64,000 nucleotides of DNA from Lineus longissimus (Eukaryota; Nemertea; Pilidiophora; Heteronemertea; Lineidae): positions 15,624,349 to 15,688,348 of the forward strand of contig NC_088318.1 of the NCBI RefSeq assembly GCF_910592395.1, read 5' to 3'. The notes under the pieces are model-generated. The model worked only from the letters and a program-made list of their open reading frames with translations, was not told the origin of the DNA and made no database searches. Both the position numbers and the translations under genes were made by a program. Position 1 is the stretch's first letter. Each line of letters begins with the position of its first letter. Of this stretch, positions 1-11,600 are shown one piece after another.

Positions 1-680
1 CTAAAATATATTTATTTGCAGTATCTTAACATGTATTTTCATTGTCGTCAATGTCGAGTGGACTGTATTTATTGGACTTGTCTGTTAAAGGCGCACTGTG
101 CTCGGCAAAATAGCCGAGGTTGAATGTTTATCCGTCAACCTAGTTCTGCTGTATATGCATAGGTGGCGCCACCATTCAATTTATTTTCTTTGCTTGTCAA
201 AATGTGTTTTATACAATGGCCCTTTCAACAATGTTCAAACTACCAAAATAGGCCTGATACCTTCAACAAACAGCAGACATCGGATACACTGTCCCTTTAA
301 TAATTATCAACATTGGCAACACTGTCAGTGTCACTGCCCCTTAAAATTTCACAAATCGCGAGACATCGGATACACTGTCCCTTTAATAATTATCAACATT
401 GGCAACACTGTCAGTGTCACTACCCCTTAAAATTTCACAAATCAATGCATGCACTGCAATGTAGCGATCAGATCAGCTGATGTCTCTTTTGTACGCATAA
501 TATCATCAATTTTACAATGAATCTGTGCAATTCATTCCTAAACACTACGACACAAACCTTGAGTTGAGCATAATTGGGGTCAGACAATGAACTATTGTCA
601 CATTCACAGTTGAAGTGGCACTCGGCATGCGACTCGGTATCGTCCATTGTATTTGCATTATCATGCATAAATAAACAGTG
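1..680. other. Upstream flank, no supported gene
   Basis: No coding exon could be supported here. Open frames in this stretch have no recognisable domain, and the longest (minus strand, 468-896) runs across the FARS2 promoter. The stretch holds a two-copy 86-bp direct repeat (listed separately) and otherwise AT-rich sequence. The first 21 bases end in a pyrimidine-rich 'ttgcag' that could be a splice acceptor of a gene extending off the left edge, but nothing after it reads as a clear exon. Confidence 0.5.
275..443. repeat. 86-bp tandem duplication (2 copies)
   Basis: Two near-identical copies stand head-to-tail, one starting at 275 and one at 361. Each runs from 'agacatcggatacactgtcc' to a stretch ending in 'aaaatttcacaaatc'. 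They differ at very few bases, for example cactgcccc versus cactacccc, so the duplication is recent. Confidence 0.85.
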
Positions 681-905
681 TGACGTCAAAGATCGCGCCA
701 ATTGTGATTGGCTGTCAGATGTACACTGTGGCAGAAGTATCCTGCAGAAAAAAATTTCGCTTCCCGCTGCACCAGCAGACGAGGTGGTGTGGGATTTGGG
801 AACAGGAACGGTTCCCGAACGCGTTCTCGCGTGTTCGACTCCTTCGAGAACACCGTTCTTCATGTTCTTGGTTCGAGAACGTGGAGTCGAATACACCCCG
901 AGGTG
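681..905 (+). promoter_or_regulatory. Probable FARS2 promoter: CRE, CCAAT box, TTCnnGAA cluster
   Basis: A perfect palindromic CRE, TGACGTCA, lies at 681-688. An inverted CCAAT box (gattggct) follows at about 706-713. From 812 there are three TTCnnGAA sites (812-819, 843-850, 872-879) about 30 bp apart; this is the tail-to-tail unit of heat-shock elements. An imperfect inverted repeat (829-842 against 883-896, 12 of 14 paired) spans the last two. All of this is 80-300 bp upstream of the FARS2 start codon, a normal position for a housekeeping promoter. Which factors bind is inference. Confidence 0.5.
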
Positions 906-983
906 AAGGCAGTAAAAACTGTCATGGCTGCGCCCATGAAAATGAAATTTTAGATTTTATCAATTTTGAATAATCTTGAAACC

Positions 984-3646
984 ATGTTGCTGAAGCTTAA
1001 AAAATATGCCCATGTATGTAGTAGAGACTCTTCAAAGAGGCTTTTCCAATACATCAACCATTATGCAAAAAGGACTTACGTGGATCTCAAGGCTGTGAAC
1101 ATTCAAAATAGTCTATACCCTACAGACAAATTAACAAATGTGACCACAAAGATTATATCAAAGATTGGAAAAGACTTACATAACAGAAAGTCTCATCCGC
1201 TGAACCTTATCCGTTTGCAAATACAAAATTATTTCTACAAAAGCTTTGCAAACCGCTCAGGAAATCCTCTTTTTGCTGTCTTTGACAATCTGAATCCGGT
1301 TGTGACAGTCCAACAGAACTTCGACAGTTTGTTAGTGCCAAAAGATCATGTCAGTCGTTCTGCCTCTGATACTTATTATGTAAACTCCGAAACACTTCTT
1401 CGGGCTCATACGTCTGCTCATCAGGCTGATTTAGTAAGGTCCGGCTTGGATGCCTTCCTTGTTGTTGGAGATGTATATCGACGTGATGCGATCGACAGCT
1501 CACATTACCCAGTCTTCCATCAGATGGAGGGTGTGCGACTTTTGACTGACTATGAGGTGAGATTTTAGGATGTGCCTGAAAAGGATGGTGCAGAGCTGCG
1601 ATCAGTACTTTTGGTTTCCAGTTGGCTTGATCTGTTCACCTGCATTAGTTATTACACAATTTGCATATACATTTTTCAGCACTTTTGCAGCCAAGCAGGT
1701 TTTAAGGCTCATCAGTTTTGCAGTATGTCCTTCTGGAATACTATTTGCCAATGCATACATGCTACATTTCCAACATCTTCCTGAAAATGCATGCGTGACT
1801 GAATTGGAGATAGTTTCTGTCATTATTGTGGAAAGGAAGAAATATTCCATCTTGCAAGGCTTTATGCTTGCTTAGAGTCATCAGTATATCCTTCTGCTTC
1901 TATTTTAAGTTGTTCAAAAACGTCACAAATGGAGATATCTTGTCACTCTTTGAAGATGGTTCTCGCACACCCAAAAAGCAGGAGAGACACACCTTGGAAG
2001 CGGCCATTCTTGTTGAGCATGAATTGAAACAAAGTCTGCTTGGGATGGCACATGCTCTTTTTGGAAAAGGTATTGTTGAATCTTGGCAGTACCATTAGAA
2101 ATAGTGTAAACTTGGCAGTGCCCACTGTGTGTACAGTGTAAATTTGGCATAACATGATGTATATTGTAAACATGGTGGCACCTAAACATAATATTTGTTC
2201 GGAATTTGGCCGGTCTTTATTGACTGATTTAAATTTATCCAACAAGAACGGTCTGTCACTGGTGGCAGTTTTAAACACATGGCTCAAAATGACGGCACTT
2301 GATCGGACATACAGTACTAGGTATGACATCATCCTTCCTGGATGAGGAAGTTGCATGGCATTCCCGAATGAAGTCACACCAGGCAGCTTGTGTGAATCAT
2401 GATTTCCGGATTTAACGTTTAATTGTAATGGTAAATATTATCATCCTTTGAAAATTGTCAAACCTGTCAGCTAGTTCACCTTTAAAAAGTAACAAACTTG
2501 TCGTCTTCAGATGTTGAATCCCGTTGGGTGGATGCCTACTTCCCGTTTACTCATCCTTCATATGAATTAGAAATTAAATATCAAGACAAATGGATGGAAG
2601 TGCTCGGCTGTGGTATCATGGAGCAGCAGCTTCTGGATGCTGGTGAGTAATGCCTGCAGCCGAAAGGTCATCAATTTGGAAGACGTCTGCTTGTGCACTG
2701 GAAACAACCTCTGTTAATTTTATACATCAATTCTCGAATCTGAACTTCTATCTGCTGCAGAGAGAAAAATATTCATAATTATTACAGTATTTATGATTTA
2801 TGATAACAGGAAACACATCATTTGCAACTTTTTCATCTGCTTATATATTTCAGCTGGAGCCAAATCAAGTATTGGCTGGGCATTTGGTCTGGGTCTAGAA
2901 AGATTGGCAATGAAGCTCTATGATATACCAGATATTCGTTTGTTCTGGAGTGACGATTCAGGATTTCTCTCTCAGTTTGATGTCAAAGATCCTAGTAAAC
3001 GAATTAAATATAAGGTGAGGGTACAGTCTCTGTATGGTTATCAACCCAATATTGGAAGTGTCATGCCTGTTCTAAAATCCTTAAGACCCGAGCAATTAAC
3101 CTTGTGTAAAGTTTATCCCGAATTAAACTGAAATGGCATTCAGTCTGGCATCTGCATGAAACGGTGCACATAGATCATTTATACAAATCTTTTTGATGGA
3201 CATTTGGATGCAGGCTCATGCTAGTGGTTGCTGTTTGGGATGACCTATGACAGTGGTTTCAATTTCCTGTTACAATTAGTATCTTAACCCTCTACGCATT
3301 TCCACCCCTCAGAAAGGTAGTCCAATTATGCTAATAAGTTTCCTGTCTATTTCAGCCAATCAGCATGTTCCCCCAGTGCACCAATGATATGGCATTCTGG
3401 ATCCCGGAGCACTTCACCTCAAATGATTTTTACGATTTAGTGCGGACGGTCGGTGGTGATGTGGTGGAGCAAGTGTCACTTGCTGATGAATTTTTCCATC
3501 CAAAAAAAAAACAAACAAGCCATTGCTATCGAATTGTTTATCGTCATATGGAAAAGACGTTTACTCAAGAAGAAGTGAATGAAATTCATAGCCAAATTGA
3601 AGACGCTGCCATGAAGGAGCTTGGCGTTCAAATTAGAACCAAATAA
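984..3646 (+). CDS. FARS2: Mitochondrial phenylalanyl-tRNA synthetase
   Basis: Five exons: 984-1556, 1910-2069, 2511-2642, 2854-3014 and 3356-3646. All borders are GT/AG and the phases agree, giving 438 aa (human enzyme about 451). The protein charges mitochondrial tRNA-Phe with phenylalanine and works as a monomer. The N-terminus is basic ([19 protein letters not shown]), as expected of a matrix-targeting peptide. The class II motif 2 region reads [19 protein letters not shown] and motif 3 reads [13 protein letters not shown]. The last exon is the anticodon-binding (FDX-ACB) domain, from [16 protein letters not shown] to the stop. The start at 984 is the first ATG in the frame. The frame itself stays open a little further upstream but without ATG. 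A poly(A) signal follows 67 nt after the stop. No breaks or missing catalytic segments were seen. Confidence 0.95.
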
Positions 3647-3712
3647 CGATAATAATGATTTATTGATTGAGGTGTAGTGAAAGTATTGCATTGGTAAATT
3701 TACATATACAAA

Positions 3713-3718
3713 AATAAA
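3713..3718 (+). terminator. Poly(A) signal AATAAA of FARS2
   Basis: A canonical AATAAA hexamer lies 67 nt after the FARS2 stop codon, followed by a T-rich stretch. It implies a very short 3' UTR. Confidence 0.6.
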
Positions 3719-5565
3719 CCACTGTTAATTTTTAGCACTGTTGTTTCCGTCAGTTCTTTTAACCCTTTCATCTTGCCTTAGAGGAGGATTACTTCGTGGA
3801 GAATAAGGTCTCCAAACGCTGAAGAAGAAAACTTTGGCCCCCTCATCCGTAAGCTGATACAGTGTGCAGATGAATGAATGAAGATGACTGTAAATTCTAG
3901 TTGGAATAATGGTCCACTGAGGAATTCACTGCATCATAGATTATGTATGTGGTACATGTACATGATCATGGATGTTATAATTAGGTCAAGGTCATACTTG
4001 CATATACTCTATGTCACAAGATTGGTCCTTCTGAATGAGGTGTATGGTTAACTGATCATACCCTGGTCTTTTGATTGGGACCTTGTCCTCATATAATGGA
4101 TCTGCCAAATTTCAGATTGTACACTACATAATTACTTGGACGTAACGAGGAAGACTTGTCTTGTTCTCATCACAACAGGATCATGATGGGCTCAACTTGG
4201 CCTGGTAAAACCATTGCACCACCCTGTAAGATCTTGTGATATTTGTGTGGTCGAATGCTCGGGTCAGCTGAATCGAAAGAGCAGGAAGTAGGGGCATCAT
4301 TATCACTGCCCACAAGAGTGCAATATTTGAGTAGTGGGGAAAGAACCACCTCATTCTGGAGCGACAACAGCACGGAGCTGTCTCTACAGCAATTTCCATC
4401 ATGTGCTTCGGCACCAGTAAGTATACATTGTGGCCACCACAGATAGAATTCCTTCTGGTTTATACTGTCACAAACCATGGTAATGATGTACCCAGAAATT
4501 CAAAGGGTAGTCAGTGTTTTAAGGGATTTTTTCTCCGACTCTTCTTCCTGTAGCAGTTCTGACCAACCGACTTCTCGCTGAGCCGCTTCCTCTCTTGATG
4601 CAAGATCAGTGCCTATGCTCAAGGTATCAAGACACAAATATAAGACACATATTCTTTTACTTCCATATAAACACTTTATTCAAATATACTTGTGGAAATT
4701 GGGTTTTTTTACACATTATGTACTGACACTACAAAACAGCATGAAATGTGGATGATTATTTTCTCCAGAAGGTGCAAATTTACAAAGGAGACAGAAAGAT
4801 TCTGCACAGTAAATTTTGGCATTGACCGACTTGGAGCATTACTAGATGCAATGATGGTCCTTCGCAGGTTAACTCCCAAGTCAGATGGATACATATTCGT
4901 ACTACGGGGCAGAGAGAAGCAATGCAGGGTTAGGTGTCTTGCCGAAGAACAAGGAGATGAAACGTTAATGATCCCTCCAAAGAGTTGAACCCAAAACGTC
5001 CTGATAATTAGCTTTGAACTCTTACCACTTTGCCACTGATCTTCCATTGTTTCAAACGAGCTGAACTTTGTCATACATATAAACACATGATGAATAAAAA
5101 ACTGGTGTCTTCAGAAAGATAGCCTTCAGCGAAGGTAATGTTTCAATGCCAGTTTGTGCAAGATTCTTCAATTTTCATCAGAGATACGAGACTGTGGAGT
5201 TCATCTGAGTGTGTCGCATCTAATTTTTGGTACCATAACCTAGTCCCAAAAGCACCATGTCACAGTAATATATTACTTTGTAAGAGTCCCAAAAGGACTG
5301 TGTCACAGTAATATGGTACACTGTCATAGGTCCAAGGTTTAATCATGACACAATCAATTTCACACTTTCAGTTCCCAATGAAAACCATTAAGTTAACGTC
5401 ACAGAGTTTGCCGCCAGAAATGACACGTGTATAAAGACTTCCATGACGACACATATACATATACAGCAATCGTTAATAGAGATAGACCTCTTCCACCAGG
5501 AGGAACAAGTTACAACATGATGCCCAACTCATTTTCAGCTGCACTCTCCTCCTCACAGAAACTTC
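3719..5565. other. Intergenic region with minor repeats
   Basis: No gene is supported. The stretch contains the SINE-like repeat at 4840-5030 and a degenerate two-copy repeat at about 5244-5330, in which the core 'agtcccaaaag' then 'tcacagtaatat' recurs 42 bp later. Open frames across it (for example 4692-4988) lie largely inside the dispersed repeat and are not taken as genes. Confidence 0.6.
4840..5030 (+). repeat. Dispersed SINE-like repeat, copy A
   Basis: This stretch resembles 44995-45185 along its length. Shared blocks are 'tggtcc', 'gttaact', 'agaagcaatg' / 'cgaagcaatg', 'agggttaggtg', 'cttg' and 'agagttgaacc'. The central 'agcaatg..agggttaggtg.cttgcc' block is a pattern I have met as an interspersed repeat in many marine invertebrates, possibly the conserved core of a SINE family. 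No tRNA-like head with A and B boxes was identified, so the class is uncertain. Confidence 0.55.
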
Positions 5566-6357
5566 TAGCTCTTTCGCATACAACCGAGAGCAAAAAGTCC
5601 CCCTTTTTTATTGAGAACAAACCTCAATTAAGTACTTCTTGATGCTTTTTTCATGTTCACGCAACTAGAACAACACAGTTCTTCTTTGTGTACAAGAAGA
5701 GCACCATATGATGCCTTGACTCTTTCGGCATACAACAAGAGCAATATAGCTCCTTCTTTGTGTACAAGAAGAGCACCATACGATGCCTTGACTCTTTCGG
5801 CATACAACAAGAGCAATATAGCTCCTTCTTTGTGTACAAGAAGAGCACCATATGATGCCTCGACTCTTTCGGCATACAACAAGAGCAATATAGCTCCTTC
5901 TTTTTGTACAAGAAGATCACCATACGATGCCTTGACTCTTTCGGCATACAACAAGAGCAATATAGCTCCTTCTTTTTGTACAAGAAGATCACCATACGAT
6001 GCCTCGACTCTTTCGGCATACAACAAGAGCAATATAGCTCCTTCTTTTTGTACAAGAAGATCACCATACGATGCCTTGACTCTTTCGGCATACAACAAGA
6101 GCAATATAGCTCCTCCTTTGTGTACAAGAAGATCACCATATGATGCCTCGACTCTTTCGGCATACAACAAGAGCAATATAGCTCCTTCTTTGTGTACAAG
6201 AAGATCACCATACGATGCCTCGACTCTTTCGGCATACAACAAGAGCAATATAGCTCCTTCTTTGTGTACAAGAAGAGCACCATATGATGCCTTGACTCTT
6301 TCGGCATACAACAAGAGCAATATTGCTCCTTCTTGGAGTACAACAAGAGCACCATAG
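5566..6357. repeat. 72-bp minisatellite, nine full units plus flanking partial copies
   Basis: The unit 'gcaccatacgatgccttgac..' recurs at 5701, 5773, 5845 and every 72 bp to 6349. That makes nine complete units, with partial ones at both edges and a degenerate copy at about 5566-5603. Units differ by single bases (tatgatg/tacgatg, cttgac/ctcgac, tttgtg/tttttg, agcacc/atcacc). Because 72 is a multiple of three and the unit has few stops, long frames stay open on both strands: two on the minus strand of 234-257 codons and one plus-strand frame of 234. The minus frame encodes a 24-residue repeat with a YAERV..SYG..LV..EGAILLLL pattern. No start context, splice site or domain shows that any of these is translated, so it is listed as a repeat. 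Confidence 0.9.
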
Positions 6358-8688
6358 CCAATCTTTAGTATTTTGTATAAAAAAAAAACACAAACTGTCA
6401 TCTAAGAAATGGTGCGTTATTCAATCTCTGATTTAGTGCACGCACAATTATAATTCTATGGGCCAGAGACCTGACTTAGAATAAAGGCTAGAAGACGAAT
6501 TAACGTATGGCTTTCACTGAACAGTACTCTGTCATATACTGTCAATACAAAAAACATTTATGTAATGTCAGTTTATTCATCGAAAAAGAAAATTGACCCA
6601 CAATGCAAGTAGTATTATTGTCTGCGCAATGACTAAAATGCACTTAAAGCTCACCTTTTAGTCCTAAAACATTACATAAGTAGATTATTTTTATTGGAGA
6701 TGATGTATAACATCTGACCTAACACATAATGAAAGTCAAATTTTCAAGAGGTTGAAAAATAAATGAAAGCCCTGCCAATGACACCTATGATAAAATATTG
6801 TGCAGAGCCACAGAAGTTTTGTACAGTGAAGATGTCCTACATTCATAACATATAATATCACTACTTAAAAACTTTTTACAAGTTAAAAATCATCATTAAT
6901 ACAATAGTACATACTTTCTTTTGATCCCACTGATGAAGTACAAAACCGTGATGATCGCTATACAAGTATATATAATAATATAAAAATCTGTACACTTATT
7001 GTTTGACCGAATTGATCTAAACAATATTCAGTCACGAACTTGACATTGACTTTAACTCAGCATTATTTCCTCAGTTCAGTCCAGTTTACTCAACACAAAG
7101 TTAAGTTAACATCAAGTTTGTGACCAACTAGTTATGAACAACGGTGCCCTGGACTCATAATGACCATTGAATCCCCATCAAATAACAAAGTTGTAAAAGA
7201 ATAAGTAACCACCTTTTGACCCGTCCAAAGCTACTGGATGGAGAGTGGTTTTTTTTATTAAGTGGGCAGCATGAAGATAAAAAAGATGATGTCACATGTT
7301 TCACCACAACCTAGTTTTTTTCAGTGAGAAATCCTTCCATTTGCGTAATTGAAGCCACGTTCAATGGACAACTCTTAACTTAATTTCATCCCTTAGCAAA
7401 GGATATGGTTGGTCATCAGCCCATAATAAGGCATCTCCCCACAAATCTAAATTTCTGACTGTTACACATACAAAGTAACACACCTGTAATTTGACCGAAC
7501 TCGTCATGATTTTTGTTTTAATAACAGGTATCCTTTTCCTCTTATCAATATCACCCAGATTACTGCTCCACAATAGCTACCGTATTTCTTACTTGTAAAC
7601 ATGGACATTGTAATGACTAATGTAACACTTCTCTAAAGATCTGTTGTATAATGAACAAAAGAACTTTAAACAAAAACAAAAGTTTACATCTTTTAATTTT
7701 ATACAATCAGGAAATAAGAAACCTTGACCTATTGAGGTAACAAAGAATTAGGTAAATATCTAATCATACTTGTACATACTGATGAAGTCAAGTCAGAAGA
7801 GATATATATTATAGACTCTACCTTTTGAACATAAAATGTCTGATTACATGACATGAAAGTAACATGAACAAAATTACAGATATGTATTGTAAGACGGAAA
7901 AGAGTGGCAACGACAAAAGTTGTAAATGAACCAGGTCACACAGTCTTCGTCACTCATTTTAAATGTTACACGTCTTTGTTAACATTATAGGGCAAGGCCT
8001 TCTAAACCATGATTCAACTATCTTGGCATGAAGTCTGCTTTGAAGAGAGATTGCCAAAATAGCATGTATGCCAGTTTTCCTGTGCTACAGTATCCGATCA
8101 GAGCAAGTGCTCCATTTCGACACTTCAATCCAAAAAGATGGACAGCTGTCAATCATTACGTAATGATTAATAGCTCATTAACAATGTTCAATAAAATTAA
8201 ATTTTATGTCAGTTAACAGTAATATTCCTTCCACTGCTACAGCAACTTGATGAAACACACACTGAGGTAGGAGGTTTCATCCCTGGTCAGACCGCTTCCT
8301 TATTGAAACTTCTATTGACAGCAGAGGACTTCTCAAAATCAAAATAACACAAATGACCTGATATTGTTAAAACAGATCTGATAATGTCCAGTAAACTTGC
8401 TGCTCAGAGTAAAGAATTGTTCACCTTACACATGCAGATTCTTGTCATAAATGTTTTATATGTGATTTTTCTCCAATATGTCAATCTCAAAGCTAACCCC
8501 ATCAATGAAAAGAATCTTCATTTGTTCCAGAAAAAGTAGCTTTGTGAACCAAACCACTCCTTTTTGTGACCTATATCGTTTTAAACATTAGCTCCATTAT
8601 ATGAAATGATATACTTGGCACTGTTAGTTTTGAAATTGATAATATCTGGAGGAAAACCTACCCTCATATTTGCCCAAGATTAGAAAAG
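6358..8688. other. Intergenic/3' UTR region of the phosphatase gene
   Basis: AT-rich sequence with no coding signal. It probably includes the 3' UTR of the minus-strand phosphatase gene. TTTATT, the complement of AATAAA, occurs at about 7254-7259 and 6565-6570 and could mark its 3' end, but no single site stands out. Confidence 0.4.
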
Positions 8689-11600
8689 TTAATAAAGATA
8701 CTTTGTGTACAACCAATAGCAGCCTCCTAAAACCAGCAATGATACACAGCCAATGCCCGCATAGAGTCGTTGCCCCCTCCATCGTCTCTTGCCCGCCATG
8801 TCCGCTGATCGTTGCCTCTCCTTCATCAAAGCAATCTGTGCTGCTGTTGTCTTTGACCTTTCCTCACGGTTTCGACGCCGTATACCAAATTCGCTGAAAG
8901 AAGGGAATGGAAAATATAACTTCAAGATTCAAATGAGGCAGAAAATAGACTTAAAAGATCTCAATATATCTATTGGTATTACATCACTGGAAGGACTCGT
9001 TACATAAAGGCAGCTATTGTACAGCACTTTTGCTGACTCATGTCTTTCTCAAAGTACTCTTGAAAGCGGGCACTATTTTGTTATACAGTTTCGCAGAGGT
9101 TGTTTAAGGTACCAAAGCAAAGACCATTATTTCATCCCACAACATTTGGCTGGTAGTAATCTAACCCATACACCAATGCTCTCACAATTTGCCAAAGATT
9201 GCCAAACCAAACCAATTTTCTATTAAACCCCACCACCCACTTTAAATTGAGGACTCACAGATTCCAATCTTAAGGGGAGTGACACAGAACTACTCTGTCC
9301 CTAAAAAAGAAGCACGCATACCCTTTCTTTGGTTCCTCTGATACATTATTTTGCTCCTTCTCCAGTTGTACAGAGTTTTGATCACCAGCACTAACATCAA
9401 CATTATCACTTTCATCGTTCAGTGGCGAGTTGGCAAATTGGCGACGGGGCGGCACAGGTGGTGGGTTCCTACGTGGAGGCAGTGGTGGTGGCTCACCATC
9501 GCTGCCATTTTCGCTATCCGATCCGTTATCATCAATTATGAACTCCTCCACATCATCGTCCGTACTATCACTATCATCCACAAACGTAGGGTTCGTGTGC
9601 GTGCGAGGCGGCTTTGCTGGTGAGAGTGACTCTTGATCAAACTGAAAAACAACCAAATTTGATTATAAACTGAGGTCTTTTTTGGAAAAACTTCTACAAA
9701 TGCATTCTTTACCCAAAACTGAAATGAATCAGCACACAAAAGGTACTTTTTCCGGGTCTGTGGTTTCCTCCTACTCTACATAACAGATTGCCCAGTCTTG
9801 TTCACAGAGCCAAAGATGTCCCAGCTGGTGCTCATCTCTCAACTCGATAATTTTCAACCATTTCTTTTTTCGCGAGTTTTGTCAAACGTTCAACTGGCTG
9901 AATACTTTATAATTCATCAACTCATTACCTCTTCGAACCCAGAATCTAAAGAGCTGTTTAGAATACGCTTTCCTCCTTCGATCACTGCTATGTATGAAAA
10001 TCGAAACTGATCAGCAGTTTGAATAAGACCCATGCGATATTTCCGCATGTCAAGGAGAATGGCGCGAAGGTCAAGATCTGTCATATCTCGTCTCTGCTCG
10101 ATCTGGAATACAGCACAATTGAATTAAAGTCATATTATGAAGATAGAAATGGAATTTGACTGATACAGTGTTTTAGATCCGATGTTGACAAGGGACTGGA
10201 AACATCTTTTTACAGTATGCTTGATTTAAACCAATAACCTACGAAGTCAAAGTGTACATTACGCGACTCTCAGATCAACGATTTAATCGCAGGAGAGCAG
10301 AGATAAAATACAATGAAATACAATTAAGATTATGAAATAATACTTTTGTAGACAAGAACGGTTCATCTCTAAAACTTACCAAGACCAAACAAGTGTCAAC
10401 TAAACAGAATGTCCCTGATCGACCAATCCCTGCGCTACAATGTACGACAGCAGGCCCAACTTCCCTGTCCAGCACCCCTGACCTCCTCACAGCCATGAGA
10501 AAATTCAGGAATGCAGCAGGGGACTGAGGTACGCCAAAATCTGGCCAGGTTGTATAGTGAAAATGGAGGACAGTTTTCTTTTCTTCTGTCTGAAATACAC
10601 AACATTTTAATCTCAAAATACGAAATAGAAAACAAAAATGCCTCGAATAATGAGCTCCTCATGGAAGTTAACAATTTTTCAACCAACGACATCTGAATAG
10701 CCATCCCCAGGCAGTTTTTGTATCAACCCAAAGAAAATCTACATGTTTTCGAGAAAACGACCTACCTCTAAAAACTCTATTTCTAATGTCCTAATAATAT
10801 AATAAGAATTATCCTGTTCATCTTTTAATGTAACTTTTATAAACGTATCTTCAAAAATCATTTCGTCCGTATAACCTCTACTTGATCCTAATGGCCAGTA
10901 CTGGTCACATTTTATCTGGAAAAAGATTGGCAGGAGCATGAGTTTGTGACTAGCTATATGAATGTGAGAACACTTTTGAAATAAAGTTTTATCTAATTTC
11001 CGATGAATCCATGCACGATTCACTTTACAGCAGCTGAAAGGCTACTCCCAAGACAGGGAAATGACGGTGCACAGTCTCAAACGTGAAAAGAAGAAAGTAG
11101 TTCTGATGGGCTTGGAACCCCGGTTAGGGCAATAATTGAGATCATTTGAATCGCTATCCTCAAAGGGTTGGTCAGTTCATCTTACCGTGTCTCTCTCGAT
11201 CACTCTGTTCAACATGACGATAGCTTTGCTGTTTTGTTCCCAAACCATCTGCCAGAAATGACCCGATGTGTTCCGTAATGGACCCTGAAAGAAGGCAATT
11301 ACAGAGAGTGCAAATATATAAATGAATTTAACATTTTTAGTAAACACAGTGTCATTCTAGTCTTTTTCTATTACTCTTTCAGATGTTTATCCACCATCAT
11401 CATCACAGGAAGTCTGAACTATAGGTGAACACCTGCTTTACAATCAATAGTTATTTACTAACCTGTGATAAGATATACTTTCTGTTGGCCTCAGGGGCCT
11501 CCACCAAGTTGGCATTGATATAGTCATTCTGGCCATTTTGGAGAATGACTCTGCTGTGATCATCTGAAATAAAAGTACATCATCATTAACCATACATGTG

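Noticed and set aside
866-882. 'ggttcga' word, reminiscent of a tRNA T-loop
   Set aside because: No cloverleaf can be drawn around it and it is part of the promoter inverted repeat.
468-896. 142-codon open frame on the minus strand
   Set aside because: It overlaps the FARS2 promoter sites, has no domain pattern and no plausible splice partners. Its length reflects the locally CG-richer sequence.
5628-6401. 257-codon minus-strand frame as a real repetitive protein gene
   Set aside because: The open frame is explained by the 72-bp period and stop-poor unit; equally long frames exist on the other strand. No promoter, splice site or signal peptide was seen.
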